Shown: piece after piece, positions 15,562 to 18,561 of the stretch
Layout of the letters: each line of letters begins with the position of its first letter
Numbering within the stretch: position 1 is the stretch's first letter
Source: JBCBKZ01 sp039026975
GTDB taxonomy: Bacteria; Bacteroidota; Bacteroidia; J057
Reading direction: 5' to 3'
Assembly: GCA_039026975.1 (NCBI GenBank)
Contig: JBCCLI010000090.1
Coordinates: forward strand, 1-18,561
DNA: 18,561 nucleotides
The notes under the pieces: model-generated
Databases searched by the model: none
Told to the model about the DNA's origin: nothing
Seen by the model: only the letters and a program-made list of their open reading frames with translations
Program-made: the position numbers and the translations under genes

Positions 15562-17226
15562 ATGTCGCTAGACAGAGATAAACAAAGTCTAACTTACAAC
15601 TCATCTGAGAGTGAATTTGCAGCGCATGTTGATAATATTAAAAAGTCTTTTTACCCAAATGAACAAAGCCTCGTAAACCTATTATCCGAATGCCATCCAG
15701 TATATAAAGGTAAATCAGCTAATTCTGTAAATAGGATGAGAGGATATTTAATGGCCTCATTTGAGACTGTATCTCTACCTAGTATAGCTTTACCCTATAT
15801 CTTAGAATCGCTAACAAACTCCTTTCATCCATATACTGTTGCTGGTGCTGCCAAAGCAGTTCGAGGGATCGAAATTCCAAATAGCAATATATGTCCTTAT
15901 TTAATAAAAGCCACATACAATATTTGGCGAAAGGATCAACCGATTTCTTTTGAATCATATTATCTAACATGGCCATTGAGACAATACTCAACCGCTGTAT
16001 TGGAAATTCTAGATACTTTAGCTTGGATGGGTCCTAATGCCATTTCGGTGCTTCCAGAACTCCAAAGGTTATTCTCTAATTTCAGTCATAAGTTGGACCA
16101 AAGAACTAAGAGTAAACTATTAAACCTTATTGAGTCCTTGGAATATGATTTTCCGGAGAATATTACGGAGAATTGTTGTAAGCCAATTCAGTTGAATCTT
16201 AATGATACTAGTTTTTACGAAAAAAAAATTGATGGGAAAATTTTTCTAGAAGATCAGGATGGAAAAAAAGTCCAGTGGGATAATTTTTTCTCAAGAAAAC
16301 TAGTAGTAGTAGCATTCTTTTATACACGATGTATAAATCCACGGAAGTGTTCTCTTACCATTTATAACTTGGTAAAACTTCAAAAGAAACTGGAAAGTAC
16401 CAACCTAAGGGATAAAATTAAAATTACGGCAATTACCTATGATCCAAATTATGATACTTCTGCAACATTGAAATGCTATGGGATTTCGAGAGGGTTTACT
16501 TTTTCCCCAGACCATAAATTTTTTCGTATTCCAAAGGATTTTGATAAGGTGATTGAATCGTTTAACCTTGGAGTAAATTTTAATGGTACTTTAGTTAATC
16601 AACATAGAATAGAATTTTTTTTAATTGACAGGAAAGGAGAGGTTAAAAAGTCTTTCCTTAGATTTCAGATTGATATAGATGAGATAATAACTGAACTAAC
16701 AAATTTGATAAATAACTATTCAGAGGTAAATAAAATCTTATCAAAGAAGAGTAAGTGCAGAACATTTTTAAATAATTTAATGTCCATTGTTTTGCCAATA
16801 GTAATAGCTTTTTTTCCAAAATGCCCTCTTTGTTGGGCTTCTTATTTGAGTATACTTGGCCTAACTGGCATCTCCTCGATCCCTTATAGCCCTTGGCTTT
16901 TCCCTTTAGTCGTTATTATCTTAGTATTAAATCTTTGCGTCTTGTTTTGGAGATCAAAAAATGGTAATGGTTTTACCCCGTTGGCTCTTTCTTTAGTAGG
17001 AACGATATTTTTGGTTACAATTGCTTTTAGCAATGGTGTTTGGAAATGGGGCTTTATCCCAGGTTTATTCTTGCTTGTTGGTGGATCTATGCTTAATAGC
17101 TTAAATTATTCTACTTATCAGAAATTGAAACTCTATTTTTTAGAATTTATGGGGGATGGATTTAGAAAAACAGTCTTGAAAATATTCCTTTTCCTAAGAA
17201 AATCGATTAAGATTCCTACAAACTGA
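15562..17226 (+). CDS. HEAT-like / SCO copper-chaperone / membrane fusion protein
   Basis: A 554-residue multidomain protein, much longer than an ordinary SCO protein of about 200 residues. Residues 35-195 form HEAT-like helices (MRGYLMASF, ALPYILESL, TVAGAAKAVRG). Residues about 210-385 form a SCO/thioredoxin-like domain: VVVAFFYTRC with Cys257, Cys263 in CINPRKC, and His348 before the FFLIDRKGEV strand. Two Cys and one His are the copper ligands of SCO proteins, though the usual spacing is CxxxC and here it is C-x5-C. Residues 404-515 hold about four or five membrane spans, with FPKCPLCWASYL at the first (CPLC, 421-424). No N-terminal signal is seen. It lies 17 bases after the HEAT-like gene, so it belongs to the tyrosinase operon. 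I infer copper capture or delivery to the tyrosinase. The domain calls are firmer than the role. Confidence 0.82.
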   Translation: MSLDRDKQSLTYNSSESEFAAHVDNIKKSFYPNEQSLVNLLSECHPVYKGKSANSVNRMRGYLMASFETVSLPSIALPYILESLTNSFHPYTVAGAAKAVRGIEIPNSNICPYLIKATYNIWRKDQPISFESYYLTWPLRQYSTAVLEILDTLAWMGPNAISVLPELQRLFSNFSHKLDQRTKSKLLNLIESLEYDFPENITENCCKPIQLNLNDTSFYEKKIDGKIFLEDQDGKKVQWDNFFSRKLVVVAFFYTRCINPRKCSLTIYNLVKLQKKLESTNLRDKIKITAITYDPNYDTSATLKCYGISRGFTFSPDHKFFRIPKDFDKVIESFNLGVNFNGTLVNQHRIEFFLIDRKGEVKKSFLRFQIDIDEIITELTNLINNYSEVNKILSKKSKCRTFLNNLMSIVLPIVIAFFPKCPLCWASYLSILGLTGISSIPYSPWLFPLVVIILVLNLCVLFWRSKNGNGFTPLALSLVGTIFLVTIAFSNGVWKWGFIPGLFLLVGGSMLNSLNYSTYQKLKLYFLEFMGDGFRKTVLKIFLFLRKSIKIPTN

Positions 17227-17240
17227 AAATAAACCAACGG

Positions 17241-17462
17241 TTAATCTTTTACTTTTCGTTTAAAAGTACCAAAGTATTCAGGCTTGCCATCCCCATAAGC
17301 AATAATGTGGGGATATATGATAACATCTTTATCATGCATATGGGACTTTATTGAGGCAACAGCTTGAAGAGCATTTGAAATTGAGGAAGGCGATAAGTCA
17401 GCTGTTGTAGGAATTAGTTCACTTATTTTTTGAGAGTTTATTCCTATTACTCTAACTTCCAA
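17241..17462 (-). pseudogene. 3' remnant of a gene cut by the insertion sequence
   Basis: A minus-strand frame of 74 codons, including its TAA stop at 17241, has a protein-like sequence (SSISNALQAVASIKSHMHDK, IIYPHIIAYGDGKPEYFGTF). It lacks an ATG; the only start is a TTG precisely at the boundary with the IS element at 17462/17463. The simplest reading is the C-terminal part of a longer gene whose 5' portion lies beyond the other end of the IS, outside the window. The family is not recognised. A short intact TTG-initiated gene is less likely. It converges on the tyrosinase operon with a 14-base gap. Confidence 0.55.
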
Positions 17463-17479
17463 TGAACTGTAAGCTTCCC

Positions 17480-18370
17480 CTATTTAGCAACGGTAGTAAT
17501 TAAAGAATTTTCTAAATAAAAGTGTTGTTGATCCTGTTGGAATGTGGGAAAGTCGGGTAGTGCGCAGGGCGGTTGGACTTTTCCATATTTCAATAGGAAG
17601 GTTCTGGGTGGTAGGTTGCCTAGGGAATCATGTGGTCTTTCCGTATTGTATCCCCACATCCACTCTTGGGTGAGTTCTCTGACCTGGCTAATGGATTTAA
17701 AGCAGTAGAGATCCAGTAGTTCCTCTCTGTAGGTTCTATTAAAGCGTTCAATCAGTGAGTTTTGGGTAGGCTTCCCAGCCTGAATAAACCTCAGCTCAAT
17801 CTGGTGGGTATCACACCATGCCTGCATTCTGGCAGCAATAAACTCAGGGCCATTATCCACTCTAATAAACTGAGGTTTCCCTCTCCATTCAATCAACCTA
17901 TCCAGTTCTCTTACCACCCGGTGGGAACTAATAGAAGTATCTACAGCTATGCTAAGGACTTCACGGTTAAAGTCGTCGATCACATTCCAAGTGCGGAATG
18001 ATCTTCCCTCCCAGACCTTATCATGCATGAAGTCCATACTCCAGCAGATGTTAGCATCTATGGGATAGCTCATAGATATGGCAGAGCGTGTAGGAAGTCG
18101 TTTTTTCGCTTTTCTGCGAATACTCATTCCCTTGGATACATATACTCGGTACACGCGCTTATGATTCCAACTATACCCCTTGAGACGGAGCCAGTGATAC
18201 ATCTTCCAAAATCCCCATCTTGGATGAGTCTCGGCCAACTGATCTAGCTGCTCAATTACAACAGCATCATCTTTTTCCACTGGCTGATAATAGTACACTG
18301 AACTACTAAGGCTAAAGAGCTTACAACCTTTACGAATACTTAGCTGATACTCTTCTTGGCAGTAACTCAC
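17480..18370 (-). CDS. IS3-family transposase OrfB (DDE integrase core)
   Basis: The catalytic part of the IS3 transposase, 296 residues from a GTG at 18370. The same frame continues upstream without a stop through the slippery sequence, so the natural product is probably the OrfAB fusion, joined as VIEKKALAPCARRELV. An HTH-like segment (about 40-90, ETHPRWGFWKMYHWLRLKGY) is followed by the rve integrase core. The catalytic triad is Asp113 (CWSMDFMHD), Asp172 (RVDNGPEF) and Glu208 (NSLIERFNRTYREELLD). The last two are 35 residues apart, the DD(35)E spacing of IS3. The ending RPHDSLGNLPPRTFL is typical. The triad is intact and there is no internal stop, so the element may be active. Confidence 0.93.
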   Translation of the reverse strand: MSYCQEEYQLSIRKGCKLFSLSSSVYYYQPVEKDDAVVIEQLDQLAETHPRWGFWKMYHWLRLKGYSWNHKRVYRVYVSKGMSIRRKAKKRLPTRSAISMSYPIDANICWSMDFMHDKVWEGRSFRTWNVIDDFNREVLSIAVDTSISSHRVVRELDRLIEWRGKPQFIRVDNGPEFIAARMQAWCDTHQIELRFIQAGKPTQNSLIERFNRTYREELLDLYCFKSISQVRELTQEWMWGYNTERPHDSLGNLPPRTFLLKYGKVQPPCALPDFPTFQQDQQHFYLENSLITTVAK

Positions 18371-18393
18371 TAACTCTCTACGTGCACAAGGGG

Positions 18394-18561
18394 CTAGAGC
18401 TTTTTTTCGATCACATCTTTGAGAATTCTATGCTCAAGACTGATATCTGCATACATCTGCTTAAGCCTCCGATTCTCCTCTTCCAACTCCTTCAAGCGCT
18501 TGATCATTTTGGCATCCATCCCACCGTATTTATTCTTCCAGTTATAGAAGGTGCCTTGGCT
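18394..18561 (-). CDS. IS3-family transposase OrfA, 3' part
   Basis: The C-terminal 55 residues of OrfA, running off the window edge. It starts in SQGTFYNWKNKYGGMD, the end of the helix-turn-helix DNA-binding domain. It continues with a leucine-zipper-like helix (IKRLKELEEENRRLKQMYAD) and ends SLEHRILKDVIEKKL with TAG at 18394. It overlaps the orfB frame at an A7G slippery site just before its stop. The start codon is outside the window. Confidence 0.9.
   Translation of the reverse strand, partial: SQGTFYNWKNKYGGMDAKMIKRLKELEEENRRLKQMYADISLEHRILKDVIEKKL
18400..18407 (-). other. A7G slippery site for -1 frameshift between orfA and orfB
   Basis: On the minus strand the sequence is GAAAAAAAG, read in the orfA frame as GAA AAA AAG. 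A -1 slip on A-AAA-AAG puts ribosomes into the orfB frame, bypassing the TAG at 18394. This is the standard way IS3 elements make the OrfAB transposase. Confidence 0.85.

Larger units (their letters stand above)
17463..18561 (-). mobile_element. IS3-family insertion sequence (IS407-like), incomplete at window end
   Basis: The transposase is IS3-type with orfA, orfB and an A7G frameshift site. The left boundary is placed at 17463, where the sequence begins TGAACTGTAAGCTTCCCC. IS3 elements end in TG..CA, and this boundary coincides with the end of the neighbouring interrupted gene. The other inverted repeat and the target duplication lie outside the window, so both the boundary and the IS407 group assignment are inferences. 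Confidence 0.8.

Noticed and set aside
17250..17268. TACTTTT/AAAAGTA hairpin between the tyrosinase operon and the convergent remnant
   Set aside because: It lies inside the remnant coding frame, has a weak all-A/T-rich stem and lacks a clear T-run, so a terminator call is not supported.

Overview
The window comes from a member of the Bacteroidota. The evidence is a PorP/SprF-family protein and a secreted protein with a type IX secretion (T9SS) C-terminal sorting domain, a DUF3276 Pur-alpha-like protein, Bacteroidota-type promoters (TTG, 19-20 bp, TAnnTTTG), an atpD-atpC pair standing alone, a short epsilon subunit and few Shine-Dalgarno sequences. The class (Cytophagia or Saprospiria, for example) cannot be fixed from the sequence.

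Layout. Positions 1-4343 carry four minus-strand genes: a PorP/SprF protein, a DUF3276 nucleic-acid-binding protein, an exported protein of unknown function and a soluble family 2 glycosyltransferase. Positions 4567-11428 are core genome: a T9SS cargo protein, atpD-atpC, lpdA on the minus strand and recN. Between atpC and lpdA lies a 480-bp gene-free stretch filled with short palindromes resembling REP elements. A CAT-anticodon tRNA with a very clear promoter sits at 11587-11660.

After the tRNA the character of the DNA changes. There is about 1.5 kb without an intact gene (one possible gene relic, several inverted repeats, recurring short motifs). Then comes an AT-rich three-gene operon at 13243-17226: a type 3 copper tyrosinase, an all-helical HEAT-like protein, and a large protein combining a HEAT-like region, a SCO/thioredoxin-like copper-chaperone domain and a C-terminal membrane domain with a CPLC motif. 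A perfect 10-bp inverted repeat lies just before the tyrosinase start. The operon is followed by the 3' remnant of a convergent gene cut off by an IS3-family (IS407-like) element, which runs out of the window and has a typical A7G frameshift signal between orfA and orfB.

The most interesting system is the tyrosinase operon. I infer a copper-enzyme module in which the SCO-HEAT-membrane protein obtains or delivers copper and one or both helical proteins assist maturation or act as partner. It looks horizontally acquired, lying between a tRNA gene and an insertion sequence.
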